Source: Herbaspirillum sp. RV1423 (GTDB lineage Bacteria; Pseudomonadota; Gammaproteobacteria; Burkholderiales; Burkholderiaceae_D). From it: 64,000 nt of DNA. Position numbers and translations under genes: made by a program. The DNA is taken from assembly GCF_000577615.1 (NCBI RefSeq), contig NZ_CBXX010000016.1:49097-113096 (forward strand), given 5' to 3'. The notes below the pieces were generated by a model. That model was not told where the DNA came from, made no database searches, and saw only the letters and a program-made list of their open reading frames with translations. Below, one piece after another: positions 15,311-24,661 of the stretch (the stretch's first letter is position 1; each line of letters starts with the position of its first letter).

Positions 15311-15502
15311 TATGCAAAATTTAACCGATATATTCTTCCGGATTTGTCAAATTTCCATTGAGCAATTTTTGCGAACTTACTATACTCGTGCGTGGCAATT
15401 GCTCGGCATCGGCAACAGACTCGGGAAGGGGACTGTGATGCACATGGAGAGTTGCCAGTCTGCCGACCGCGGCTTATTACTCAAACAACAGGAAAATGCC
15501 GT

Positions 15503-15739
15503 ATGAAGATATCCCTGAAACACTCCCTGGCGCTGTTGTGCATCGCGGCGCCATTGCTGGCGGGTTGCGACGCGATGGCAGGAAAGAAGGATTATGCCTA
15601 TTTCCGCCAACATCTGGATGAAGCGAAATCGGTTGCCGACCAATGTCAGTTGAACGGCACCTCGGGCATGTCCAAGGCGCAAATCGCGCAATGCGACGCC
15701 GCGCGCGACGCCTACTCCAACCGCAATTACGCTTATTGA
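15503..15739 (+). CDS. Small lipoprotein, EexN-like
   Basis: A 78-residue lipoprotein: signal peptide with lipobox LLAGC (Cys near residue 22), then DYAYFRQHLDEAKSVADQCQLNG...QIAQCDAARDAY. The spaced pattern of an aromatic start, a first Cys and a second Cys followed by an acidic/Asn-Ala region is like small EexN-family lipoproteins, known from conjugation entry exclusion but also frequent on chromosomes. No conjugation genes are nearby. The start at 15503 follows CAGGAAAATGCC; the longer frame from 15392 has no site. The function is unknown. Confidence 0.75.
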   Translation: MKISLKHSLALLCIAAPLLAGCDAMAGKKDYAYFRQHLDEAKSVADQCQLNGTSGMSKAQIAQCDAARDAYSNRNYAY

Positions 15740-15855
15740 TCGCCGTCCGGCCGGGGCAACAGGGGCAGGGATGACGTACCGCCCGCCGGGTTTGTCACAA
15801 AATTGTCAAAGTCGGCCGGTAAAATCCAGCATTTCCATGTTGACTGCGCTGCGCC

Positions 15856-16869
15856 ATGCATAATCCCCCGGACACGCCTCAGGCCTTGCATCTGCTGTAC
15901 GAGCCTGCGGGGTTCATTTGCGCGTTCCGTTTCGACGATGGCCACGCCACCCAACTGAAGTGGCATGAAGTCCTTGCCAACAAGATTCCTTTTCCGTCGT
16001 TCACCTGGCTGCACGTCAAGACGGCAGACGTCAAGGTGCGCCACTGGATGGAAACCAGTGACGATATTCCCGAACACATCAGCGAATTCCTGCTCAGCAG
16101 CGATACGCATCCCTGCCTGCATACCACCGCCAACGGCTTCTACGGCACGCTGGCCGACATCAAGATGGAGATCGGCGACACCGGCACCGAAAAGGGCGCG
16201 CTGCATTTTTTCCTCGACAGCAACCGCCTGCTGACGCTGCGCACCCAGCCGCTATGTTCGACCAACATGCTGCGCCAGAAGGTGCTCGACGGCGCTTCGT
16301 TCGACAATACGATGGATCTGTTTGCCGAATTGCTACGCTGCCTGGCCGATGGTTTTGATGCGCGCGTGGCGCAACTCAACGACAAGGTCGACGACATCGA
16401 AGAGTCGGTGCTGTCGGATCGCCGTCCGGAAGACCGCAGCGAACTCAGCGCGATCCGCCGCCAACTGGCCGAACTGCGCCGCCACATCACGCCTGAGCGT
16501 CGGCTGTTGAGCCAGCTTAACCGCCTGCGTCCGGCATGGGTGCCGACGGCCGCGCTGGAAGATCTGGATCACGCGCTGGATGAATTGAACGAATTGCACC
16601 TGACCCTGGAGGCGCTGTACGAACGCGCCAAGCTGCTGCAGGAAGAAATTGCGTCGCAGATGTCCGAGCAGATGAACCGCAACCTGATGGCCTTGTCCAT
16701 TCTCACTGCTTTGCTGATGCCGGCGACGCTGGTGTCGGGTATTTTCGGCATGAATGTGGCCGGCTTGCCGGGTCTGCACGACGAGGCCTCGTTCATGATG
16801 GTGATGTGGGTGATGGGCGGACTCGGCGTCGCTACCGTGGGCTTGCTGAAATGGTTGAAGATATGGTGA
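15856..16869 (+). CDS. CorA-superfamily divalent metal transporter, ZntB-like
   Basis: A 337-residue inner-membrane transporter. A large cytoplasmic N-terminal domain with long helices (QLNDKVDDIEESVL; ALDELNELHLTLEALYERAKLLQEEI) leads to two C-terminal helices (LSILTALLMPATLVSGIFGMN, then FMMVMWVMGGLGVATVGLL). The loop motif GMN at about 308-310 is the selectivity signature of CorA/ZntB. ZntB exports or imports Zn2+, CorA Mg2+; the soluble domain here looks more ZntB-like. It stands alone and is followed by a strong terminator. Confidence 0.88.
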   Translation: MHNPPDTPQALHLLYEPAGFICAFRFDDGHATQLKWHEVLANKIPFPSFTWLHVKTADVKVRHWMETSDDIPEHISEFLLSSDTHPCLHTTANGFYGTLADIKMEIGDTGTEKGALHFFLDSNRLLTLRTQPLCSTNMLRQKVLDGASFDNTMDLFAELLRCLADGFDARVAQLNDKVDDIEESVLSDRRPEDRSELSAIRRQLAELRRHITPERRLLSQLNRLRPAWVPTAALEDLDHALDELNELHLTLEALYERAKLLQEEIASQMSEQMNRNLMALSILTALLMPATLVSGIFGMNVAGLPGLHDEASFMMVMWVMGGLGVATVGLLKWLKIW

Positions 16870-16901
16870 TGCCGCATGTTCCCGCGCAATAAAGAGCGCG
16901 G

Positions 16902-16933
16902 AAAAAACGCCCGGCATTTACCGGGCGTTTTTC
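16902..16933. terminator. Bidirectional terminator between zntB-like gene and DUF1993 gene
   Basis: Stem ACGCCCGG / CCGGGCGT with loop CATTTA, flanked by an A-run on the left and a T-run on the right, so it can serve both converging genes. Confidence 0.9.
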
Positions 16934-16955
16934 ATTGGCGGTCAGGGACGCAAGA

Positions 16956-17465
16956 TCAATATGTGCCGATGTAATCGCTCTTGCCGATCTCTACGCCATT
17001 GTGGCGGAAGATGTCGTAAGCGGTGGTCACATGGAAGAAAAAGTGCTGCAGGCCGTAGTGCAGCAGATAGGCCTCGCCTGTGAAGCGCTTCTCTTTCGGC
17101 GTGCCGGGACGCAGCACGATTTCGCGGTTCTCGGCGCCTTCGAACTGTTCCGGCTTGAGGCCGTCGATGAATGCCAGCGTTTTGTCCAGGCGCGCCTGCA
17201 GATCGGCGAAGCCGGCTTCGTTGTCTTCGTAAGGAGGAACGTCGACGTTGGCCAGACGCGCCGGCACACCCTTGGCGAAATCGGCGGCGATCTGCACCTG
17301 GCGGGTCAGGTTGAGCATGTCGGGAAACAGGCGCGCTTTGAGGAAAGCATCGGCATCGATGTTCTTGGCGGTTGCATGCGCTTCGGCTTTTTTGAGGATG
17401 TCCTTGAGGCTGTTGAGCGCCTGTTTGAAGACAGGCACCGAAGCGGCGTAAAAAGAGATGGTCAT
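16956..17465 (-). CDS. DUF1993-family protein
   Basis: A 169-residue soluble helical protein starting MTISFYAASVPVFKQALNSL. It shows LFPDMLNLTRQVQIAADFAKG, LQARLDKTLAFIDGL and LHYGLQHFFFHVTTAYDIFRHNGVEIGK, the pattern of DUF1993, a DinB-like four-helix family with unknown role. The start at 17465 follows AAAGGAAACAC; the frame extends further upstream without a site. It is the third gene of a minus-strand run after glnS and the small membrane protein, 47 bp downstream of the latter. Confidence 0.82.
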   Translation of the reverse strand: MTISFYAASVPVFKQALNSLKDILKKAEAHATAKNIDADAFLKARLFPDMLNLTRQVQIAADFAKGVPARLANVDVPPYEDNEAGFADLQARLDKTLAFIDGLKPEQFEGAENREIVLRPGTPKEKRFTGEAYLLHYGLQHFFFHVTTAYDIFRHNGVEIGKSDYIGTY

Positions 17466-17512
17466 GTGTTTCCTTTGGTGGGAGTGGTTGGCACGCGTTG
17501 GCGCGCGCCTGG

Positions 17513-17815
17513 TTATTGTTGGTATTCGATTTCCAGCGGACGGAATTTGGAGTACAGCCACAATCCGCAGGCGAACAGCGTGCCGAGGAAGCCGGTGAAA
17601 ATCAGCGCCAGCATGATGCCGACGAAGGGCGAGGCGATCAGGCCCATCAGGCCGGTCAGGTGCTGGCCGTTCCAGACGATGGTCTCGGCCCCGAAGAAGG
17701 CGAACAAGCCCATCAGTACAGACAGCGGCACCATCGAAAAGCCGGAGGCGATGGCCAGTATCTTGTAGACCGTGCCGAACGAGAAGCGCTTGATTTTCAG
17801 TGTTTCAAACATCAT
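17513..17815 (-). CDS. Small membrane protein of unknown function
   Basis: A 100-residue protein with two predicted membrane helices (about 17-42 YKILAIASGFSMVPLSVLMGLFAFFG, and 56-88 with LIASPFVGIMLALIFTGFLGTLFACGLWLY) and a short basic N-terminus. No motif or family is recognised. It starts 55 bp downstream of glnS on the same strand, with a terminator hairpin between them, so it may have its own promoter within glnS or depend on readthrough. Confidence 0.7.
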   Translation of the reverse strand: MMFETLKIKRFSFGTVYKILAIASGFSMVPLSVLMGLFAFFGAETIVWNGQHLTGLMGLIASPFVGIMLALIFTGFLGTLFACGLWLYSKFRPLEIEYQQ

Positions 17816-17824
17816 TGACTCGCA

Positions 17825-17849
17825 TGAAAAATGCCGGCGGTGGGCCGGC
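17825..17849 (-). terminator. glnS terminator
   Basis: On the minus strand GCCGGC (17844-17849) pairs with GCCGGC (17833-17838), loop CCACC, followed by ATTTTTC. It lies 20-45 bp after the glnS stop and just before the small membrane-protein gene. Confidence 0.65.
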
Positions 17850-17869
17850 GCATAAGTTGATCGAAATAA

Positions 17870-19624
<1,755 letters not shown>

Positions 19625-19829
19625 GGATGTTTTGTGGGAAGGCTTATCTAGGTATAGACCGGCATTTTACCGCAGCACGCCGGTTTTGACGGGGTTTCCA
19701 GGCGCCCGGCAACGCCGTTTGCATGCCGATCCCCGGAAATAATTGATTACACCTGATACGGCCGCGCATTACCTGCCGGTTTTCTTTGCTGGCAAGCTGT
19801 GTTCCATCGTCAAGTCCAGGGAGGACATC

Positions 19830-19967
19830 ATGAAAAAGCTGCTTAAACTCGTCGCCGCAGGCGTGCTGGTCGCTACCGCTTTGTCGGCCTGCGTCGTGGT
19901 GCCGGCCGGTCCGCCGCACGGCTATTACAGGCATGGACCTTATTACGGCGGTCCTTACTATCGATAG
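19830..19967 (+). CDS. Very small Tyr/Gly/Pro-rich lipoprotein
   Basis: A 45-residue precursor: MKKLLKLVAAGVLVATALSAC is a lipoprotein signal, with lipid attachment predicted at Cys21, and the mature part is only VVVPAGPPHGYYRHGPYYGG plus a few residues. A strong AGGGAGGA site precedes the ATG, which supports translation. Similar tiny YY/GG-rich lipoproteins are scattered in Betaproteobacteria without known function. It is a single gene between glnS and a DUF2269-like gene. Confidence 0.65.
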   Translation: MKKLLKLVAAGVLVATALSACVVVPAGPPHGYYRHGPYYGGPYYR

Positions 19968-20100
19968 GGTGGCTATCCCTGCCGCCATCCTGCCGTAACG
20001 CATTTCGACCGGTCCATGCGGCATTCCGTCGCATTATCCTTGATCGTGTCGCTGCGCCGGTGGAGACTGGAATCCTGTTTTCACGCTTCGGAGGGATTTC

Positions 20101-20565
20101 ATGTCTGTCGGCTTGCTCAAGACCCTGCATGTACTGGGCGTCGTTCTGTTTCTCGGCAATATCATCGTCACTGCATTCTGGAAAGTCATGGCCGATCGCA
20201 CCCGCGACCTGGCGGTGATCCGTTTTGCCATGCGCGTCACCAACTGGGCGGATGTGTTCTTCACTTTCGGCGGCATCGTGCTGCTGGCCATCGCCGGTCA
20301 GGCCATGGCGGCGCAAACCGGCATGTTGCAATTGTCCTGGCTGCACTGGGCTTATGGTCTGTTTGCGGCGACCGGGGTGCTGTGGGTGGGCATCTTGCTC
20401 CCGGTGCAAGTGGCGCAGGCGCGTCTGCTGGCACCGTTGCAGCGCGATTCGGAGATCCCGTCGCGCTACTGGCGCCTGTCGCTGCTGTGGGGCGCTGCGG
20501 GTTCTGCGGCGACGCTGCTGCCGCTGGCAATCGTCTGGCTGATGACGGCCAAGCCGTCGCTGTAA
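20101..20565 (+). CDS. DUF2269-like integral membrane protein
   Basis: A 154-residue inner-membrane protein with four predicted helices. The first is LLKTLHVLGVVLFLGNIIVTAFWKV, carrying the His and Gly-Asn pattern typical of DUF2269 (a cytochrome-like four-helix bundle). The others are FFTFGGIVLLAIAGQAM, LHWAYGLFAATGVLWVGILLP and LSLLWGAAGSAATLLPLAIVWLM. The family has no established function. GGAGG lies in the TTCGGAGGGATTTC ribosome-binding region. It converges with the LytR-type regulator gene. Confidence 0.82.
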   Translation: MSVGLLKTLHVLGVVLFLGNIIVTAFWKVMADRTRDLAVIRFAMRVTNWADVFFTFGGIVLLAIAGQAMAAQTGMLQLSWLHWAYGLFAATGVLWVGILLPVQVAQARLLAPLQRDSEIPSRYWRLSLLWGAAGSAATLLPLAIVWLMTAKPSL

Positions 20566-20601
20566 TTGGAGCTTATTTCATCAATAGGTGCGAGATGCGT
20601 T

Positions 20602-21402
20602 CTACATTTGCCGGAACAAGTGCGCGAACAGGCGACTGACGGCAAGCATCTCCGGCCGCGTGCGCAGTTTCAGCGACAGTTTCCCGGCCTCGTCGCGTTG
20701 CGCCGCCTGGACTTGGCCGATCTGCACGACGGTGCCTCGGTGGATTTGCCAGAAGCGTCCGGGATCGAGCTGCGGGATCAGTTCCTTGAGGCTGGTGCGG
20801 ATCAGCGATTCGCCGTCCGCGGTGACGACGTTGACGTATTTGTCGGTGGCTTCGAAATAAATCACATCCTCAACGGGAATCAGCCTGATCTGGTTGCCGA
20901 CGGCGGCGCGGATCATGCGCAAGGGTTCCCGGGCCGGTGCGGCCGGCGGCGCCAGGCCGCGCAGTTGCGCCAGTGCCTGTTCCAGTTCCCGGTTGCTGTC
21001 GGCGCTCTTGACCAGCCTGGCTTGCAGGCGACCGATGGTCACCATCAGGCGTTCGTCGTTGGCGGGCTTGAGCACATAGTCGATGGCGGCGTGTTCGAAG
21101 GCCTGGATGGCGTAGTCGTCGTAGGCGGTGACAAAGACCAGTAATGGGAAGGGCTGGTTTTCCGGCCAGTCGTCCGCCAGCTCGCGCGCCGCCTCCAGGC
21201 CGCTCTGACCGGGCATCTTGATGTCCAGGAAGAGGATATCCGGCTGCAGCGCCAGCGCCTGCTCGACCGCTGCCATGCCGTTGGCGGCGATGCCGGCGAT
21301 TTCCAGGCCGGGCCACAGGCGTCGCAGATTGCCGGACAGCGCCCCAGCAAGCAAGGCTTCGTCTTCGGCGATCAGGGCGCGGGCGGCGGGCGGGGTGGTC
21401 AT
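20602..21402 (-). CDS. LytR/AlgR-type response regulator (REC-LytTR)
   Basis: A 266-residue response regulator. The receiver domain (about 8-125) has the acidic pair AEDE, the phosphorylation site LFLDIKMPGQSG (Asp near 56) and the switch region VFVTAYDDYAIQAFEHAAIDYVLKPAND. A linker with coiled coil leads to a LytTR DNA-binding domain (IRLIPVEDVIYFEATDKYVNVVT ... LDPGRFWQIHRGTVVQIGQV). Its start overlaps the end of the kinase gene by 4 bp, so they are translationally coupled. It activates or represses genes at direct-repeat sites; the targets are unknown. Confidence 0.93.
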   Translation of the reverse strand: MTTPPAARALIAEDEALLAGALSGNLRRLWPGLEIAGIAANGMAAVEQALALQPDILFLDIKMPGQSGLEAARELADDWPENQPFPLLVFVTAYDDYAIQAFEHAAIDYVLKPANDERLMVTIGRLQARLVKSADSNRELEQALAQLRGLAPPAAPAREPLRMIRAAVGNQIRLIPVEDVIYFEATDKYVNVVTADGESLIRTSLKELIPQLDPGRFWQIHRGTVVQIGQVQAAQRDEAGKLSLKLRTRPEMLAVSRLFAHLFRQM

Positions 21403-22481
21403 TTGTAGAGATGGGTGTCGAGCGCATCCATCGGAATCGTGATCTGTGCGACGGTGCCCTCGGGAATGTTGTGGGTCAGCGTCAGTTCCGCCAGCGGTCC
21501 ATACAGCGCATCGAGTCGCGCGCGGATGTTTTCCAGGCCGAGATGGCTGCTGTCGGGGCGATTGTAGCTGGCCGATGTGTTCAGGCCCATGCCGGTGTCG
21601 AACACGCTGATCACCAGCAGGCCCTGATGCAGGATTACGCGCACGGTGCAGTCGCCGCCTTCGACCTTGGGCTCGAGGCCGTGGCGGATGGCGTTTTCGA
21701 CCAGCGGCTGCAGCAGCATCGGCGCGATCCGGATGCGCCGCAATTCGTCCGGCAGTTGCAGGCTATAGGTCAGGCGCAGGCCCATGCGCAGCGACATCAG
21801 GCCGAGATAGGCCTTGGTCAGCTCGAACTCCTGTTCCAGCGTGGTCTGGTCGCTGCGCGAGGTCGACAGCGTGGCGCGCAGATAATGGATCAACTGGTCG
21901 AGCATCTGCTGGGCGCGCAATGGCTCGCTGGAGATCAGGGTTTGCAGCGTGGCCAGCGTGTTGAAGAGCATGTGCGGTTCGATCTGCGCTTGCAGCATTT
22001 GCAATTGCGCCTGCACGGCCTGTTTTTCGATGACGACGTTGCGCGCTTCGAGCGCCGCCATTTTTTCCCGGTTCCAGTAGAACAGGGTGCCGCCGACGCA
22101 GGCCAGCAAGGTCAGGACGATGACGCCGATGATGTTGTTGGTCTGGCTCAGCGTCAAGACTTCCGCCGGGCGGCCCAGCAGATAGGTGGCGATCAGGTTG
22201 CCGATGAAAAACGACAGCGGCGCCAGCAGCGCCAGCATCAGCAGGAAGCCGCCCTTCCTCGGTTCGTCCTTGCCCCACACGATAATGCGGCCGCCGTTGA
22301 TCAGCAGCATCGCGGTGGTGCCGATGCACATGGCGAACACCAGGTTTTCGGTGAAGTCGGAACCTATGCGCATGAGGTAAGTCACCACCACTGCGCACAG
22401 CAGGTTGATGATCAGCGTGGGCACCAGGCTGCGGGGCAGGTCCAGGGCGATGAGGCGTAAGCGTGAAGCGTTGGTGGTCAT
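21399..22481 (-). CDS. LytS/YehU-type sensor histidine kinase
   Basis: A 360-residue membrane kinase of the His_kinase/5-TM-like class. The N-terminal part has about four hydrophobic helices (LVPTLIINLLCAVVVTYLM; LVFAMCIGTTAMLLING; GGFLLMLALLAPLSFFIGNLIATYLLG; NIIGVIVLTLLACVGGTLFYW). The phosphoacceptor motif is IEPHMLFNTLATLQTLI and the ATP-binding region has LLQPLVENAIRHGLEPK and GMGLN. The start was placed at MTTNASR (22481); the frame extends 52 codons further but lacks hydrophobic or coding character. It pairs with the LytTR regulator. Confidence 0.9.
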   Translation of the reverse strand: MTTNASRLRLIALDLPRSLVPTLIINLLCAVVVTYLMRIGSDFTENLVFAMCIGTTAMLLINGGRIIVWGKDEPRKGGFLLMLALLAPLSFFIGNLIATYLLGRPAEVLTLSQTNNIIGVIVLTLLACVGGTLFYWNREKMAALEARNVVIEKQAVQAQLQMLQAQIEPHMLFNTLATLQTLISSEPLRAQQMLDQLIHYLRATLSTSRSDQTTLEQEFELTKAYLGLMSLRMGLRLTYSLQLPDELRRIRIAPMLLQPLVENAIRHGLEPKVEGGDCTVRVILHQGLLVISVFDTGMGLNTSASYNRPDSSHLGLENIRARLDALYGPLAELTLTHNIPEGTVAQITIPMDALDTHLYK

Positions 22482-22692
22482 GAACGTGCGAAAAATACAT
22501 GTAAGCCGTGGAATAGTAACCCGATTCCCGAACCGGATAGCGTTCGGCCGGGGTATGGCCGCATCGTGACCCGGCGCGTCGCGGCCGCAAAGCATATTGC
22601 GATGAAACGTCGGATCATGGCGCTGAAACGCTGTCATCCCACACCCGGCCAGCTTAGAATGTCGGCACCAAATTCATGCAGGGAGAAAAAAC

Positions 22693-23454
22693 ATGTGGCC
22701 TTATCCGAAAGTGGCGGCGCATCGCGGCGGCGGTACACTGGCGCCGGAAAACACGCTGGCGGCATTCCGCTGCGGCATGGAGCACGGCTTCCGGGCGGTG
22801 GAATTCGACGTGATGCTGACTAAGGACGAGCAACCCATCCTGATGCACGATGCCTCGTTCGGACGTACGCTGCCGGGCGAAGGGAAGATCGCCGAACACA
22901 CGCTGGCCGACTTGCAGAAGCTCGATGCCGGCGGCTGGCATAGCCCGCAATATGCGGGCGAACCGGTCTGCACGCTGGCGCAGGCGCTGGAATTCTGCCG
23001 CGCCAACGGCATCTGGATGAACATCGAGATCAAGCCGGCCGGCGATGCCTATGCGGTACGCACCGGCGAAGTGGCTGGCCAGGCGGTCGGGGCTTTCTTC
23101 GCTGCTGAAATCGCGGCGCATGTACCGGGACGGAACGACCGCAGCCTGCCACTGTTTTCGTCGTTTTCCTTCGATGCGCTGATGGCGGCAAAACGCGCTG
23201 CGCCGGGCATTCCGCGCGGCTTCCTGATGGACATGATTACCGCCGACTGGGAGGCGCGGCTGCAGGCGCTCGGCGCGGTGGCGTTGCACACCAATCACAA
23301 GAATCTGACGCCGGAACTGGCGCAGGCGGTCAAACGAGCCGGATATGGTTTATTCTGCTACACCGTCAACGAACCGACCCGCGCGCAAGAGATTCTGGCC
23401 TGGGGCGTCGACGGCTTTTGCACCGACCGCGTCGACCTGATCGGACAGGCATAG
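22693..23454 (+). CDS. ugpQ: Glycerophosphodiester phosphodiesterase
   Basis: A 253-residue cytoplasmic GDPD enzyme that hydrolyses glycerophosphodiesters to glycerol-3-phosphate and an alcohol. Motifs: AHRGGGTLAPENTLAAF (catalytic His and metal-binding Glu), VEFDVMLTKDEQPILMHD (metal ligands and second His), MNIEIKP and the final GYGLFCYTVNEPTRAQEILAWGVDGFCTDR. No signal peptide is present, as in UgpQ rather than periplasmic GlpQ. GGGAGAAAAAAC precedes the ATG. No ugp transporter genes are adjacent. Confidence 0.93.
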   Translation: MWPYPKVAAHRGGGTLAPENTLAAFRCGMEHGFRAVEFDVMLTKDEQPILMHDASFGRTLPGEGKIAEHTLADLQKLDAGGWHSPQYAGEPVCTLAQALEFCRANGIWMNIEIKPAGDAYAVRTGEVAGQAVGAFFAAEIAAHVPGRNDRSLPLFSSFSFDALMAAKRAAPGIPRGFLMDMITADWEARLQALGAVALHTNHKNLTPELAQAVKRAGYGLFCYTVNEPTRAQEILAWGVDGFCTDRVDLIGQA

Positions 23455-23520
23455 GTAAAGAATCATCGCATCGGCATTGAAGTCTCCACACAATAACAGT
23501 CAACAGGAAAGCAAGGAATC

Positions 23521-23994
23521 ATGAAAACCAAGGGCATGCGCCGCATGCTGCTGGCCGCGGCCGCCATCGCTATCGCCGTCACCTCCAACGCCATCGCGCA
23601 ACAGGGAAATACGCAGCACAAATACACCGACGACGCCATCGTGCGCGATCTCAAGGCCGGCAAGCTGACCGTGCGCGAAGCGCAGATCTTGCAGGGGCGG
23701 AGCGACCCTGCTGCGGTGAAAGCCAAAACCACGGTTCAGCCGGCGCATGGCGCCAGGCCGGCAAAGGCAGGCAAGGCTCCGGTGCAAAAGAAAAACAAGG
23801 CGCCCGTCAGGCACCTGACCGGTCCGCACGATAAGAACAAAGACAAGAACAAAGGCAAGAACAAGCCCAAGGCGGCCCGCAAGGCCGGTACGCATCACGC
23901 CGCCGCAGCGCACGGGCAAGCGGCCCGAAGCGATAAATCTGCCACCGGAAAGCCGTCGCCGATACGCAAAACTGCGGTGAAATACATCAGGTAA
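23521..23994 (+). CDS. Secreted Lys/Ala-rich basic protein
   Basis: A 157-residue protein with a signal peptide (MRRMLLAAAAIAIAVTSNAIA). A short folded-looking segment follows (YTDDAIVRDLKAGKLTVREAQILQGRSDP), then a long disordered tail rich in Lys, Ala, His and Asn (DKNKDKNKGKNKPKAA). No family is recognised. The predicted charge is strongly positive, which suggests binding to cell wall, DNA or polyanions. It precedes another His/Lys-rich secreted protein by 170 bp. Confidence 0.7.
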   Translation: MKTKGMRRMLLAAAAIAIAVTSNAIAQQGNTQHKYTDDAIVRDLKAGKLTVREAQILQGRSDPAAVKAKTTVQPAHGARPAKAGKAPVQKKNKAPVRHLTGPHDKNKDKNKGKNKPKAARKAGTHHAAAAHGQAARSDKSATGKPSPIRKTAVKYIR

Positions 23995-24163
23995 TTCCTG
24001 AATGAATTTCTCGCTCCCGGCGATTAAACTGTGTCAACGCAAATCGAAATCCCGGCGTTAAAACACGGACAAGTCGCATGTCAGAGCGGATTCTCCGAAA
24101 TGACCAGGGGCGTGACAACTCATCGTCAGCGAGCTTGTAAAGAACCAAACTTAAGAGGAAAAG

Positions 24164-24373
24164 ATGAAACTGAACAAATTATTGGCAGCCGTACTCGTCG
24201 CCGCTTTTGCCATGCCTGTCCTGGCCCAGAACACACCCGCTCCTGCCGCTCCGGCAGCAGAAGCTCCGGCAGCCAAGGCCACACACGCCAAGCATCACAA
24301 GAAACATAAAAAGCACAAGAAGCACAAGAAACACGCCAAGAAGAGCAACAGCAAGCTGTATCAGGGCGCCTGA
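24164..24373 (+). CDS. Small secreted His/Lys-repeat protein
   Basis: A 69-residue precursor: signal peptide MKLNKLLAAVLVAAFAMPVLA, then an Ala/Pro stretch (PAPAAPAAEAPAAK) and a run of KHK repeats (HKKHKKHKKHKKHAKK). AGAGGAAAAG precedes the ATG. The alternating His/Lys could bind metal or anions, but no known family fits. It is the second of two basic secreted proteins here and is followed by a terminator. Confidence 0.7.
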   Translation: MKLNKLLAAVLVAAFAMPVLAQNTPAPAAPAAEAPAAKATHAKHHKKHKKHKKHKKHAKKSNSKLYQGA

Positions 24374-24470
24374 TTTACCGGAGGAGATTTTGGCCGCGCA
24401 AGCCGTGATGGAGATAGGTCGAAGGGATTCGAGACCGGTCTGATTCAGATTGCAGGTTGACATCGCCATT

Positions 24471-24503
24471 AACCCGTTGGGAGCGATCCGAACGGGTTTT
24501 TTT
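24471..24503 (+). terminator. Rho-independent terminator before alaS
   Basis: AACCCGTT (24471-24478) pairs with AACGGGTT (24491-24498) around a 12-nt loop and is followed by a T-run. It ends the small basic protein transcript. Confidence 0.85.
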
Positions 24504-24567
24504 GCGTCCGGGTCTTATTTCTCCTGTGTTGATGGGCGGCAAGCTGCCGGAGGGCCCTTGCCGACCG

Positions 24568-24596
24568 TGATTGCAGCAGGGCTTATCACGTATAAT
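24568..24596 (+). promoter_or_regulatory. Probable alaS promoter
   Basis: A consensus -10 TATAAT at 24591-24596, with a weak -35 TGATTG at 24568-24573 at 17-bp spacing, about 65 bp before the alaS ATG. CGTGAT and ATCACG at 24566-24590 form a small inverted repeat covering the spacer; a regulatory role is possible but unproven. Confidence 0.5.
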
Positions 24597-24661
24597 CACG
24601 CGTTTGCAATCTCTTTTCCTGCAACGTCATTCTTGCACCGTTTTCTTTATAGTCCTCGAAC

